Origin: RFTU01 sp049423145
GTDB lineage: Bacteria; Pseudomonadota; Gammaproteobacteria; Burkholderiales; Burkholderiaceae_C
Length of the DNA stretch: 43,795 nt
Reading direction: 5' to 3'
NCBI GenBank assembly: GCA_049423145.1
Contig: JBMSQF010000014.1
Coordinates: 1 to 43,795, forward strand
Shown: one piece after another, positions 1 to 8,675 of the stretch
Position numbering within the stretch: position 1 is the first letter of the stretch
Layout: each line of letters opens with the position of its first letter
The notes under the pieces: model-generated
Databases searched by the model: none
What the model was told of the DNA's origin: nothing
Seen by the model: only the letters and a program-made list of their open reading frames with translations
Made by a program: the position numbers and the translations under genes

Positions 1-649
1 TGCGCACCTCGAAAAAGGTGCGCATGGCCGCACTCAGCAGCTCCTGCTTGATGCCGGGGAAGTGGACGTCGACGATCTGCTGCATCGTGACGGGGTCGGG
101 GAACTTGATGTAGTGGAAGAAGCAGCGGCGCAAGAAGGCGTCGGGCAGCTCCTTCTCATTATTCGAAGTGATGAAGACCAGCGGACGGTGGCGCGCTTTG
201 ATGAGTTCTCGCGTTTCGTACACGTAGAACTCCATGCGGTCGAGTTCGCGCAGCAAGTCGTTGGGGAACTCGATGTCGGCTTTGTCGATCTCGTCGATCA
301 GCAGGGCCACAGGCTGTTCGCTCTCGAAGGCCTGCCACAGCGTACCCTTGACGATGTAGTTGCGGATGTCGCGAACCTTGGCAGCGCTTTCCGCATCGGA
401 GAGTTGGCTGTCGCGCAGTCGGCTGACCGCATCGTATTCATACAGGCCCTGCTGGGCTTTGGTGGTGCTCTTGATGTGCCACTGCAGCAGGGGCAGGTGC
501 AGGGCGGCGGCCACCTGTTCGGCCAGCATCGTCTTGCCGGTGCCCGGCTCACCCTTGACCAGCAGCGGGCGCTGCAGGGTGATGGCCGCATTGACTGCGA
601 GCGTCAGGTCGTCGGTGGCGACGTAGTCCTTGGAGCCTTGGAATTTCAT
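1..649 (-). CDS. MoxR-family AAA+ ATPase (3' end outside window)
   Basis: The minus-strand frame starts at an ATG (MKFQGSKDYVATDDL) and runs off the left edge, giving 216 residues. A Walker A motif (GEPGTGKT, about residues 37-44), a Walker B motif (ALLIDEIDKAD, about 119-129) and a sensor-1 Asn in VFITSNNEKELPDAFLRR are visible; the last resembles the MoxR arginine-finger region. MoxR proteins are AAA+ chaperones that usually act with a von Willebrand factor A (CoxE-like) partner to insert cofactors or mature complexes. A partner gene would lie downstream, outside the window. A strong SD-like stretch (CCTCCCGCC on the plus strand, so GGCGGGAGG on the minus strand) sits just before the ATG. 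The gene is divergent from the cytochrome gene, and the two share a palindromic promoter region. The family is certain; the substrate is unknown. Confidence 0.9.
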   Translation of the reverse strand, partial: MKFQGSKDYVATDDLTLAVNAAITLQRPLLVKGEPGTGKTMLAEQVAAALHLPLLQWHIKSTTKAQQGLYEYDAVSRLRDSQLSDAESAAKVRDIRNYIVKGTLWQAFESEQPVALLIDEIDKADIEFPNDLLRELDRMEFYVYETRELIKARHRPLVFITSNNEKELPDAFLRRCFFHYIKFPDPVTMQQIVDVHFPGIKQELLSAAMRTFFEVR

Positions 650-726
650 GGCGGGAGGCCTTGGAAGGGTTGCGGAGTTCGCCACGGATCACCCCGGTGG
701 ACCTGTGGGACGCCTGTCAGTTTCAG

Positions 727-746
727 TATAGGGCCGACCCTATAAT
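727..746 (+). promoter_or_regulatory. Divergent promoter region with perfect 7-bp inverted repeat
   Basis: TATAGGG (727-733), spacer CCGA and CCCTATA (738-744) form a perfect inverted repeat. The right arm overlaps a consensus -10 (TATAAT, 741-746) reading toward the cytochrome. The left arm overlaps TATACT (complement of 725-730) reading toward the MoxR gene. No convincing -35 is seen on either side, which fits an activator-dependent or repressed pair of promoters. This reading is inferred from sequence alone. Confidence 0.5.
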
Positions 747-851
747 CTGATGGCTTTGCGGCAGCCCTGCTCGAACTGTGTATCCAGCAGCGGTGGGATT
801 GATCCACCGGATCGGGCTGTCGACCTCGGTTTTACTCACGCAGTCTGCATC

Positions 852-1517
852 ATGAAGAACATGTTCTCCCTGCTGGCCTTGGCTGGCCTCGTGTCGATGA
901 CGAGCCCCGTGGTGGCGCAGGAACTCAAAGGCGATATCAAGGCCGCAGAGGGCAAGGTCGCCATGTGCATCGGTTGCCACGGCATTCCCGGCTACCAGGC
1001 CAGTTTCCCTGAAATCCATCGGGTTCCGATGATCTCTGGCCAAAGCGCCAAGTACCTGGCCAATGCGCTGCTTGCGTATCAGAAGGGTGAGCGCAAGCAC
1101 CCGACGATGCGCGGGATCGCGGGGTCGCTGACCGACCAGGACATCGCTGACATGGCCGTCTACTACGCCCAGCACGGTCAGGCCAACGCCAAGCCGGTCC
1201 CCGACCAACCGGCCAAGGCACCCTCAACCGAGGTGGCGGCGCTCTTGCAGAAGGGCGCCTGCGTGTCGTGCCATGGAGCGAACTTCAACAAGGGTGTGGA
1301 CCCGAGCTACCCGAAGCTCGCAGGGCAGCACGCTGACTTCCTGTTCGTGGCGCTGAAGTCCTACAAGACCGAAGGCCAGGCCACGCTGGGCCGGTCCAAT
1401 GCCATCATGAGCGCGCAGGTCAAGCAGTTCAGCCATGCCGAACTCAAGGCCATGGCCCAGTACATCAGCAGCTTGCCGGGCGACCTGCGCACCGTTCCGC
1501 AAAGCAGGACGCGCTAA
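852..1517 (+). CDS. Dihaem cytochrome c4-like protein
   Basis: 221 residues from ATG 852 (MKNMFSLLALAG), which begins a clear signal peptide ending near VVAQ (residue 23). An in-frame ATG at 750 would put about 34 residues in front of the signal peptide and lies three bases after the -10 box, so it was not used. Two haem c sites, CIGCH (39-43) and CVSCH (137-141), have candidate axial Met ligands at about 86 (TMRG) and 186 (AIMS). This two-domain layout is that of cytochrome c4/c553, a periplasmic electron carrier to terminal oxidases. The stop codon overlaps the stop of the convergent copper ATPase by four bases. There is a 100-nt leader after the TATAAT box. Fold and location are well supported; the redox partner is not. 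Confidence 0.9.
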   Translation: MKNMFSLLALAGLVSMTSPVVAQELKGDIKAAEGKVAMCIGCHGIPGYQASFPEIHRVPMISGQSAKYLANALLAYQKGERKHPTMRGIAGSLTDQDIADMAVYYAQHGQANAKPVPDQPAKAPSTEVAALLQKGACVSCHGANFNKGVDPSYPKLAGQHADFLFVALKSYKTEGQATLGRSNAIMSAQVKQFSHAELKAMAQYISSLPGDLRTVPQSRTR

Positions 1518-3727
1518 GGCTGCCAGCGCCGCAGCAGCAGCGCGTTGCTGATCACGCTGACGCTGGAAGCGGCCATGGCCGCCCCGGCCACGACGGGGCT
1601 CAGGTAGCCCAGGGCCGCCAGCGGTATGCCCACCACGTTGTAGGCGAAGGCCCAAAACAGGTTCTGGTGGACCTTCCGGGCAACGGCCTTGGACAGGCCG
1701 ATGGCCTGGGGAATCAACTGCAGGTCCGCTCTGAGCAGCGTCAACCCCGCCGTCTCCATGGCCACATCCGTACCCGGCATGGCCAGGCCGATATCAGCCG
1801 CAGCCAGCGCCGGGGCATCGTTGATGCCATCACCGACCATGGCGATCCGTTCTGTCGGCGACAGTGTGCGGCGCAGGGCCTGAATCGCCTGGGCCTTTTC
1901 CTGGGGCAACACAGGCGCTTGAACCTCGGAGATGCCGACCTGGGCCGCGATGTGGCGGGCCGCCGCTGGGTTGTCACCGCTGATCATCACGCACCGCACG
2001 CCTTGCGCCTGCAGGGCCTGAACCGCCGCGCGTGCCTCGGGGCGCAGCGAGTCCCCAAAGGAAAGGAGCGCCAGCGCCCGATCCTTTTCGGCCAGGATGC
2101 TCACGGTGTGCCCCTGAGCGTGGGCCTGTTCAATGGCGGACGCCAGTGGCTGGAGGTCGATGCCGAGTTCACTCATCCACGCCACACTCCCCAGCAGCAT
2201 GCTTCGAGGGGGGGGCGAAGCTTGCGTAACGCCACGAATACCACGGCCGGCCACCACCTCCACCGCGTGGAAGGGCTGCGGGGACAGCGATTGAGCATCG
2301 GCCGCCTGGCGCACCGCATGCGCCAAGGGATGCTCGCTGCCCTGCTGGAGACCGGCGGCCAGCGCCAAGAGCGCGGCCCGCTGATCCGTGTTGCCGGGGC
2401 CGTGAAGTGGGCCGTGCTCCTGCCCGGCCACCACCAGCGCCTGCAGCGTGGGCCGGCCCTGCGTGAGCGTCCCCGTCTTGTCCATCGCCAGCACCTTCAC
2501 ATCGCGCAGCCGTTCGAGCGACGGCGCATCGCGAACCAAGAGGCCCATGCGTGCGGCCATACCGGTTCCCACCATCAGGGTGGCTGGGGTGGCCAGGCCG
2601 AGCGCGCAGGGACATGCGATCACGAGCACCGAAACGGCCTGCACGATGGCGGTTTCCCAGCCGTGCTGCGGCGCACCCCATCCCCATGCGAGCAGGGTGA
2701 GCACGGCCACGCCGACCACGGCGGGCACAAAGACCGCGCTGACGCGGTCCACGGTCTGCTGGATCGGGGCTTTGCGCGCCTGTGCCTGTTCGACCAGACG
2801 CACGATTCGCGACAGCGCCGTCTCCGACCCGACTGCGGTGGTGCGTACCAGGAGCAGGCCCTCCGCGTTGAGCGTGCCGCCCACGACTGGCTGACCTGCT
2901 TCGCGCGGTACGGGCAGGCTCTCACCGGTCACCGCGGATTCATCCACATGGCTGCGTCCCTCGGCGATCTGCCCGTCTATCGGTATCCGCTGGCCGGGCC
3001 TCACCATCACCAGGTCGCCGACACGCACCAGGCCCAGCGCGCGCTCCTGGGGCGCTCCGTCCACCATCACCCACGCGGTTTCGGGCCGCAGGGCGCGCAG
3101 CGCGTCCAGCGCCGACAGGGTTCGGCGTTTGGCCCGCGCTTCGAGCCATTTGCCCAGCATCACCAGGGTGATCACGACGGCGGAGCCTTCGAAATACAAA
3201 TGTGGATCGGCCGAATCCGCTCCCAGCCACAGCCAAACGCTCAGGCCATAGGCGGCGCTCGTGCCCAGGGCCACGAGCAGGTCCATATTGCCGCTGTGGT
3301 CCTTCAGCGCGGACCAAGCGGCGCGGTAGAAGCGCCATCCCAGCACCAACTGAACCGGGGTGGCCAGCAGCCACTGCCACAGCGGGGAGGGCATGAAGTG
3401 GATGCCCAGGGGTTGAAGCAGCATCGGGGCCACCAGGGGCAGGCTCAGCAGGACGGCCAAGCCCACAGCCCAGCCGGGGTCATGGGCTGCGGCAGGCGCT
3501 GCCGAGTCTTCGTGCAGCTGCGCGTGGTAGCCCGCTCTCTCCACGGCCTCGATCAAGGCGGACACGGGTGGGCGGCTGGCCTCGGGGCTGACCGTGGCCT
3601 GATTCGTTGCCAGGTTCACGCTGCAGGCCTGCACCCCGGGTACCCTTTGCAGGGCACGCTCCACGCGGCGCACGCAGCTCGCGCAGGTCATGCCCTCAAT
3701 GTCCAGGGTGAGGTCGGAGTGGCTCAT
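1514..3727 (-). CDS. copA: Copper-type heavy-metal P1B ATPase (CopA-like)
   Basis: 737 residues from ATG 3727 (MSHSDLTLDIEG). It has one N-terminal HMA domain with the metal site MTCASC (13-18), eight predicted membrane segments, the actuator motif TGES (267-270), the ion-channel motif CPC (372-374), the phosphorylation site DKTGT (416-420), a P1B-type HP motif (SEHPLAHAV) and the hinge GDGINDAPAL. CPC together with an MTCxxC domain fits Cu(I) (or Ag(I)) export across the inner membrane. A longer frame upstream of 3727 antisense to copZ was ignored, because the HMA domain starts exactly here. The CopZ-like gene is divergent, 78 bp away. No CueR-like operator is recognised in the gap, only the palindrome GGCGATCGCC at 3741-3750. 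Confidence 0.93.
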   Translation of the reverse strand: MSHSDLTLDIEGMTCASCVRRVERALQRVPGVQACSVNLATNQATVSPEASRPPVSALIEAVERAGYHAQLHEDSAAPAAAHDPGWAVGLAVLLSLPLVAPMLLQPLGIHFMPSPLWQWLLATPVQLVLGWRFYRAAWSALKDHSGNMDLLVALGTSAAYGLSVWLWLGADSADPHLYFEGSAVVITLVMLGKWLEARAKRRTLSALDALRALRPETAWVMVDGAPQERALGLVRVGDLVMVRPGQRIPIDGQIAEGRSHVDESAVTGESLPVPREAGQPVVGGTLNAEGLLLVRTTAVGSETALSRIVRLVEQAQARKAPIQQTVDRVSAVFVPAVVGVAVLTLLAWGWGAPQHGWETAIVQAVSVLVIACPCALGLATPATLMVGTGMAARMGLLVRDAPSLERLRDVKVLAMDKTGTLTQGRPTLQALVVAGQEHGPLHGPGNTDQRAALLALAAGLQQGSEHPLAHAVRQAADAQSLSPQPFHAVEVVAGRGIRGVTQASPPPRSMLLGSVAWMSELGIDLQPLASAIEQAHAQGHTVSILAEKDRALALLSFGDSLRPEARAAVQALQAQGVRCVMISGDNPAAARHIAAQVGISEVQAPVLPQEKAQAIQALRRTLSPTERIAMVGDGINDAPALAAADIGLAMPGTDVAMETAGLTLLRADLQLIPQAIGLSKAVARKVHQNLFWAFAYNVVGIPLAALGYLSPVVAGAAMAASSVSVISNALLLRRWQP

Positions 3728-3805
3728 GGTTGGGGGCAAAGGCGATCGCCTGGGGTTAGACTGAAACGCGATGGTGACGAGACGGCTGAAGAAAGGAATC
3801 CTGCC

Positions 3806-4000
3806 ATGATCGAACTGACGCTGCCCGACATGACCTGTGGCCATTGTGTCCGCACCATTACCGAGGTGGCCCGTCGGCTGGACCCACAGGCGGACGTGCA
3901 GACGGATCTCAGCACCCACCGCGCAAGGTTCCAAACGGAGGCCGACCCCCAGGCGCTGCGCAAGGCGCTTGAAGAAGAAGGCTACCCGGCTGCGCCTTGA
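3806..4000 (+). CDS. CopZ-like heavy-metal-associated (HMA) domain protein
   Basis: 64 residues (MIELTLPDMTCGHCVRT...). It is a single HMA ferredoxin-like fold with the metal-binding loop MTCGHC (9-14). Such free-standing domains carry Cu(I) in the cytosol and hand it to CopA-type ATPases. A GAAAGGAA ribosome-binding stretch at about 3791-3798 sets this ATG as the start. The gene is divergent from the P1B ATPase, so the pair is very likely one copper-homeostasis unit. The His between the two cysteines is less common than the Ala or Ser seen in CopA domains, but it is known in small chaperones. The symbol is left open because no copper-responsive regulator is visible. Confidence 0.85.
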   Translation: MIELTLPDMTCGHCVRTITEVARRLDPQADVQTDLSTHRARFQTEADPQALRKALEEEGYPAAP

Positions 4001-4024
4001 GGCATCCTTGACAAAGGACAAGAG

Positions 4025-5644
4025 ATGAAGCTTTCCCCCTTGATGGCCCGGTCCGGCGTTTGGACCACGGTGACAGCTGTGCTGGTGACGGCGGCAGCCT
4101 TCCTGACGGCGCTTGCGCCAGTGCAGGCCCAGACGCTGCGATGGTCCAGCAGCGGCGATCCGCTCACGATGGACCCGCACTCCCAAAACGAGCTGATGAC
4201 CAACATCATGAACGCGCAGGTCTATGAGCGTCTGCTCTCGCGCGACCGGCAGCTCAACCTGACGCCCGCATTGGCCACGAGCTGGCAGCAGGTTTCACCG
4301 ACGCTTTGGCGGTTCAAGCTCCGCACGGGTGTGAAGTTCCACGATGGCACGCCCTTCAACGCCGATGATGTGGTGTTTTCGATCAAGCGGGCGCAGGCCC
4401 CCACCTCGCAGCTCAATGCCTATGCGCTGGCCTGCGGAGAGCCGGTGAAGATTGACGACTTCACTGTGGAATTCCGCCTCAAGAACGTCAACCCGATCTT
4501 TCTGCAGCACATCGAGACCCTGCCCATCATGAGCAAGGCGTGGAGCGAGAAGCACAAGGTCACGCGACCGCTGGACTTCAAGAACCGCGAGGAGAGCCAT
4601 GCATCAATGAATGCCAACGGCACCGGCCCTTACATGCTGACAGTGCGCCAGCCCGGTGTGCGGACGGTCCACAAGCGCAACCCGAACTGGTGGGGCTCCT
4701 TCGAGGGCAATGTGCAGGAGTCGGTGTTCACGCCCATCGCCAACGATGCCACGCGGTTGGCTGCGTTGGTCAGCGGTGAGCTCGACTTCGTGCACGATCC
4801 GGCGCCGCGCGACATTGCGCGCCTGCGCAACACGTCGGGTGTGAAGGTGATCGACGGACAGGAGAACCGAATAGTCTTCATTGGCCTGGACCAGGCGCGC
4901 GACGAACTGCTTTTCAGCAGCGTCAAGGGCAAGAACCCGTTCAAGGACTTGCGTGTGCGCCGGGCGATGTACCAGGCGATCGACATCGAGACGATCCGTA
5001 CCAAGTTGATGAATGGCCTGAGCATTCCCTCCGGCGCCCTCACGCCGTCGCCGCAGGGCGCATACAACGACCCCGAACTCGAGCGCCGCTTGCCCTACGA
5101 CCTGAAGGCCGCTCGCGAGCTGATGGCCGAGGCCGGCTATGCCGATGGTTTTGAGTTCACCCTGGACTGCCCCAACAACCGCTACGTCAACGACGAGGAG
5201 ATCTGCATTGCACTGGCCGGCATGTGGGCGCAACTCAAGCTCAAGGTGCGGGTCAACGCCATGCCGCGAACCACCTACTTCCCCAAGATCGAAAAACTCG
5301 AGACCAGCGCCTACATGCTCGGCTGGGGCGGGGCCATCACCGATGCCGAGACTTCGATGACGCCGCTCTATCGCAACCGCGGTGCCGGCGGCGTGGGGGC
5401 CTACAACTACGGCAATGTCCGCAACGACAAGGCCGATGAACTGGCCGGCAAGTCCAGCGTGGAGGGCGATCCTGCCAAGCGCGAGGCGCTGGTGAAGGCG
5501 GCGCTGAAGGCCTATCGCGATGCGATCGTCGTGATCCCGCTGCACCGGCAGGTCATTCCCTGGGCGGTACGGGCCAACGTCACGGCGGCACACAAGGCGG
5601 ACAACTATGTCGAGTTGAAGTGGTTCTCCGTGGGCACCCGCTAG
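4025..5644 (+). CDS. ABC transporter substrate-binding protein, family 5 (peptide/nickel type)
   Basis: 539 residues with an N-terminal signal peptide cleaved near VQAQ-TLRW (about residue 37). It shows the family 5 layout: WSSSGDPLTMDPH at the mature N terminus, LRTGVKFHDGTPFNADDVVFSI in domain I, and FKDLRVRRAMYQAID in the middle. These periplasmic proteins bind oligopeptides, nickel chelates or other solutes for Dpp/Opp-type importers. No permease or ATPase gene lies next to it, so it is an orphan binding protein whose ligand cannot be read from the sequence. It begins 24 bp after the CopZ-like gene, with an AAGAG stretch before the ATG, and may be cotranscribed with it. A link to metal uptake is only a guess. 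Confidence 0.88.
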   Translation: MKLSPLMARSGVWTTVTAVLVTAAAFLTALAPVQAQTLRWSSSGDPLTMDPHSQNELMTNIMNAQVYERLLSRDRQLNLTPALATSWQQVSPTLWRFKLRTGVKFHDGTPFNADDVVFSIKRAQAPTSQLNAYALACGEPVKIDDFTVEFRLKNVNPIFLQHIETLPIMSKAWSEKHKVTRPLDFKNREESHASMNANGTGPYMLTVRQPGVRTVHKRNPNWWGSFEGNVQESVFTPIANDATRLAALVSGELDFVHDPAPRDIARLRNTSGVKVIDGQENRIVFIGLDQARDELLFSSVKGKNPFKDLRVRRAMYQAIDIETIRTKLMNGLSIPSGALTPSPQGAYNDPELERRLPYDLKAARELMAEAGYADGFEFTLDCPNNRYVNDEEICIALAGMWAQLKLKVRVNAMPRTTYFPKIEKLETSAYMLGWGGAITDAETSMTPLYRNRGAGGVGAYNYGNVRNDKADELAGKSSVEGDPAKREALVKAALKAYRDAIVVIPLHRQVIPWAVRANVTAAHKADNYVELKWFSVGTR

Positions 5645-5659
5645 CGGACTCGTCATAAT
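5631..5659 (+). promoter_or_regulatory. Candidate hemC promoter (near-leaderless)
   Basis: TGGGCA (5631-5636), a 17-bp spacer and CATAAT (5654-5659) match sigma-70 hexamers at 4/6 and 5/6. The box ends six bases before the hemC ATG at 5666, so transcription would start on or next to the start codon. No Shine-Dalgarno sequence precedes that ATG, which fits a leaderless message. The -35 lies inside the end of the preceding gene. Confidence 0.4.
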
Positions 5660-5665
5660 GACCCC

Positions 5666-6676
5666 ATGAAGTTCTCAGGTACCTCACCGGATCCGAACAC
5701 CATCGGGACACCCAAAACGGCAGTTATTGCCACCCGCGAAAGCCGACTTGCGCTGTGGCAGGCTGAACACGTGAAGTCGGTGCTCGAGCAGCGCTTCGGC
5801 CTGCATGTCAGCCTGCTGGGCATGACGACGCAGGGCGACCAGATCCTCGACCGCGCGCTCAGCAAGGTGGGCGGCAAGGGTCTGTTCGTCAAGGAACTCG
5901 AGACCGCCCTGCAGGAGCGCCGTGCCGACCTGGCCGTGCACTCGCTCAAGGATGTACCCATGGAGTTGCCCCGTGGTTTCGCGCTGGCCGCGGTGATGGA
6001 GCGCGAAGATCCACGCGATGCTTTTGTGAGTCCGCATTACGAGAACCTGGCCGCTTTGCCACAGGGTGCCTGCGTGGGCACTTCCAGCCTGCGCCGCGTG
6101 GTGATGTTGCGCGCCTTGCGCCCCGATCTGCGCATCGAGCCGCTGCGCGGCAACCTGGATACCCGGTTGAGAAAACTCGATGAAGGGCAGTACGACGCCA
6201 TCGTGCTGGCCGCTGCAGGCCTGAAGCGTTTGGGCCTGGCCCAGCGCATCCGGGCGGTCTTCGAAACCCAGCACATGCTCCCGGCCGCAGGTCAAGGGGC
6301 CCTGGGGATCGAGATCCGTTCGGAGGATGCGCCGCTGGCCGGCCTCCTGCAGGCCCTGGTGCACCGCCCGACCTGGCTTGCGGTCCATGCCGAGCGCGCC
6401 GTGTCGCGCGCCTTGGGTGGCAGTTGCAGCATGCCCTTGGCCGCTCATGCGTGCTGGGAGGGTCACGCCTTGGTACTCCGTGCGGCCCTGGGCCATCCCG
6501 GGGATGCGCGGGCGCCCCTGCTGCGGGTTGATCTCCAGGAAGCCATCACCCATGAGGCGGCTGCCGAAGCCCTCGGACAGCGCGCTGCGCAAACCCTGCT
6601 GAGCCAGGGCGGGCAGGCCTACCTCGAGGCGATCGCCGAGTCGCACGCCGCATCCGGCGGGCCCGGCAAGGCCTAG
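5666..6676 (+). CDS. hemC: Hydroxymethylbilane synthase (porphobilinogen deaminase)
   Basis: 336 residues. The enzyme joins four porphobilinogen molecules into hydroxymethylbilane in the cytosol, an early step of haem synthesis. Signature stretches are IATRESRLALWQAEHV, LPRGFALAAVMEREDPRDAF, SSLRRV and RGNLDTRLRKLD. The dipyrromethane cofactor cysteine sits in LGGSCSMPLAAHA. Length is slightly above the usual 310-320 because of an N-terminal extension of about 17 residues, so a shorter start cannot be excluded. hemD follows 34 bp downstream, then hemX and hemY, the standard betaproteobacterial order. Confidence 0.97.
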   Translation: MKFSGTSPDPNTIGTPKTAVIATRESRLALWQAEHVKSVLEQRFGLHVSLLGMTTQGDQILDRALSKVGGKGLFVKELETALQERRADLAVHSLKDVPMELPRGFALAAVMEREDPRDAFVSPHYENLAALPQGACVGTSSLRRVVMLRALRPDLRIEPLRGNLDTRLRKLDEGQYDAIVLAAAGLKRLGLAQRIRAVFETQHMLPAAGQGALGIEIRSEDAPLAGLLQALVHRPTWLAVHAERAVSRALGGSCSMPLAAHACWEGHALVLRAALGHPGDARAPLLRVDLQEAITHEAAAEALGQRAAQTLLSQGGQAYLEAIAESHAASGGPGKA

Positions 6677-6710
6677 GCCCGGGCCGCTGGTTCCCGGCGG
6701 GCGCTTTCGC

Positions 6711-7511
6711 ATGCTGCTGGTCACCCGTCCACGCGAACAGGCCCTGCAATGGGTGGCTCAACTGCAGGGCAGCGGCATCGCCGCAGCGGCGGTGCCCCTA
6801 TTGGGCATCCACGCAGCACCCGATCCTCAGGCCTTGTCCGAGGCGCGACGCCAACTCGTAAGCGGGCAGGTCCGTGCGGTCATGTTCGTCAGTCCCAATG
6901 CGGTGGAAGCCTTTCTCGATGGTGGCACGGACCCCGGACAACGGTTTTTCTGGCCCGAGCGAACCTGGGCGGTCGCCCCAGGTCCGGGTACGGCCGTGGC
7001 GCTGCAAGACTGCGGCATTCCGTCCAGACTCATCATCCAGCCGCCGTCCGATGCCCGGCAGTTTGATTCCGAATCCTTGTGGCCTGAACTGTCCCGCCAT
7101 TCCTGGGAGGACACCGAGGTGTTGGTGGTTCGGGCCGAAGAGGGACGCGACTGGTTGATCGATCGGTGGAAGGCCAGTGGAGCGGTTGTGCACGCCGTGG
7201 CGGCCTACCGTCGCGGTCCGCCGGTGCTGCTGCCCGCCGAGCGGGCGGTCTTGCTGCAGGCGGTTGAGGCGCCCGAGGCCTGTGTCTGGCTGCTGTCCAG
7301 CAGCGAGGCGCTGACGCACCTGATGCCCTTGGCCGCTGAGATTGCACCCAGCCGAGACCTGGCCGGCTGGCTCAAGCGCAGCCGTGGATTGGCCACCCAT
7401 CCCCGCATCCTGGCAAGTGCACAGCAACTCGGCATGGGTCTGGTGCGGGCCTGTCGCCCTGATCTGCCGTCGGTGGTCGACTCATACAATCAGCTGCACC
7501 GTGATGCCTGA
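6711..7511 (+). CDS. hemD: Uroporphyrinogen-III synthase
   Basis: 266 residues starting MLLVTRPREQALQW. HemD cyclises hydroxymethylbilane with inversion of ring D to give uroporphyrinogen III. The family is poorly conserved. The call rests on the N-terminal VTRPREQA motif, on VPLLGI, on the SPNAVEAF segment and on the position directly after hemC. The C-terminal half keeps the LLSSSEALTHL motif near residue 186. The stop overlaps the start of hemX by eight bases, suggesting translational coupling. Confidence 0.93.
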   Translation: MLLVTRPREQALQWVAQLQGSGIAAAAVPLLGIHAAPDPQALSEARRQLVSGQVRAVMFVSPNAVEAFLDGGTDPGQRFFWPERTWAVAPGPGTAVALQDCGIPSRLIIQPPSDARQFDSESLWPELSRHSWEDTEVLVVRAEEGRDWLIDRWKASGAVVHAVAAYRRGPPVLLPAERAVLLQAVEAPEACVWLLSSSEALTHLMPLAAEIAPSRDLAGWLKRSRGLATHPRILASAQQLGMGLVRACRPDLPSVVDSYNQLHRDA

Positions 7512-8664
7512 AGACCCGCCAGCGGCCGCGCCGCCCGAATCCCCTGCTGCTGCACGGCCGACACCGCCGTCGCCTGTGCAGCAGGGACCGCGTTTTCTCG
7601 GGTGGGCCGGTGCGGGCTTGGCACTGCTCGCGCTGGCGGCCATTGGACTGGCCTGGACGTCCCAACAGCGTGTGAAGCTGCTGGAGCAGCAACTGGTGGC
7701 GCGTCAGCAGCAGACGCAGTCGGAGTCGGGCGAAGCCTTGGTGCTGGCGCGCCAATCTCAGGATACGGCGCGGGAATCCGCAGCCCGCATGGCCCTGCTC
7801 GAAGCGCGATTGGCCGAAGCTGCCGTTCAGCGCAGCCAACTCGATGAATTGATCCAGTCCCTCAGCCGTTCACGCGATGAGAACCTGCTGGCCGACATCG
7901 AGGCGGCGCTGCGGATCGCCCAGCAGCAGGCGGCGCTCACCGGCTCGCTCGAGCCCCTGCTGGCGGCCTTGCGGCAGGCCGACGAGCGGTTGGCCCGCCA
8001 CAACCAGCCTCGCCTGGAGCGTGTGCGCCGAGCCGTCTTGCGCGACCTGGAGCGGGTTCGCGGCGTGTCGCAGGTGGATGTGGCCACCTTGGTCATCCGG
8101 CTCGATGAAGTGGCCCGCCAAGTCGATGACCTTCCCTTGGTGGCGGTGGCGCATGCGCTGCAATCGGCAGCGCCTTCTGTTGCGGCCGAGCAGGCAGTAC
8201 CCGCCTCTGGCCCGGCGAGCCCCAAGACCGAGGCGCCCGCGGCGGCCGGGGCCGGGACCGGTGCTGGTTCCGGATGGTCCGATGTGTTCGGTCGCACCGC
8301 CGGTTGGGTTGCACAGGGCGTGGCCAAGGCCTGGGGTGAAGTGCGTTCATTGATCCGGATCACGCGAATCGATGCACCGGAGTCGGTGCTCGTCTCGCCC
8401 GACCAGCAGTTTTTTCTTCGAGAGAATCTCAAGCTTCGTCTGCTCAATGCGCGACTGGCTCTGCTGTCAAGGCAGTTCGATGTGGCGCAGTCCGATCTGC
8501 GCGATGCGCAGCGCACACTTGAGCGCTACTTCGATCCTTCTTCCCGCCGCGTCGTGGGCGTGGTTGATCTGGTGCGCCAGGTCGGTCAGCTCTCGCGCCA
8601 GGTGAGCCTGCCCCGCCCGGATGAAACGCTGGCGGCTTTGGCGGCGGTCAATTCGCTGCGCTGA
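7504..8664 (+). CDS. hemX: HemX-like uroporphyrinogen-III C-methyltransferase-family membrane protein
   Basis: 386 residues from ATG 7504, inside the end of hemD. A Pro/Ala-rich cytosolic N terminus (about 1-35) is followed by one membrane helix (FLGWAGAGLALLALAAIGLAW, about 34-56), then a long periplasmic part rich in Gln, Arg and Leu heptads (about 60-220, probable coiled coil), an Ala/Gly/Pro linker, and a conserved domain with IRITRIDAPESVLVSPDQQFFLRENLKLRLLNARLALLSRQ. This is the HemX architecture found between hemD and hemY. Many copies are annotated as methyltransferase, but no SAM-binding domain is seen, and its role in haem synthesis is not established. Confidence 0.88.
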   Translation: MPEDPPAAAPPESPAAARPTPPSPVQQGPRFLGWAGAGLALLALAAIGLAWTSQQRVKLLEQQLVARQQQTQSESGEALVLARQSQDTARESAARMALLEARLAEAAVQRSQLDELIQSLSRSRDENLLADIEAALRIAQQQAALTGSLEPLLAALRQADERLARHNQPRLERVRRAVLRDLERVRGVSQVDVATLVIRLDEVARQVDDLPLVAVAHALQSAAPSVAAEQAVPASGPASPKTEAPAAAGAGTGAGSGWSDVFGRTAGWVAQGVAKAWGEVRSLIRITRIDAPESVLVSPDQQFFLRENLKLRLLNARLALLSRQFDVAQSDLRDAQRTLERYFDPSSRRVVGVVDLVRQVGQLSRQVSLPRPDETLAALAAVNSLR

Positions 8665-8675
8665 GGGCGGGCCCG

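Noticed and set aside
3741..3750. Palindrome GGCGATCGCC between copA and the CopZ-like gene as a copper operator
   Set aside because: It does not resemble CueR, CopY or CsoR sites and is a common short palindrome in GC-rich genomes.
1667..3805. Very long plus-strand open frame antisense to the copper ATPase gene, continuing into the CopZ-like gene
   Set aside because: It is the low-stop shadow of a GC-rich gene; its protein is Gln/His/Arg-rich with no family features, and only its last 64 codons (the CopZ-like domain) are real.
4604..5656. Minus-strand frame of 350 codons opposite the binding protein gene
   Set aside because: Composition and lack of domains show it is a shadow; the plus strand has a complete family 5 protein with a signal peptide.
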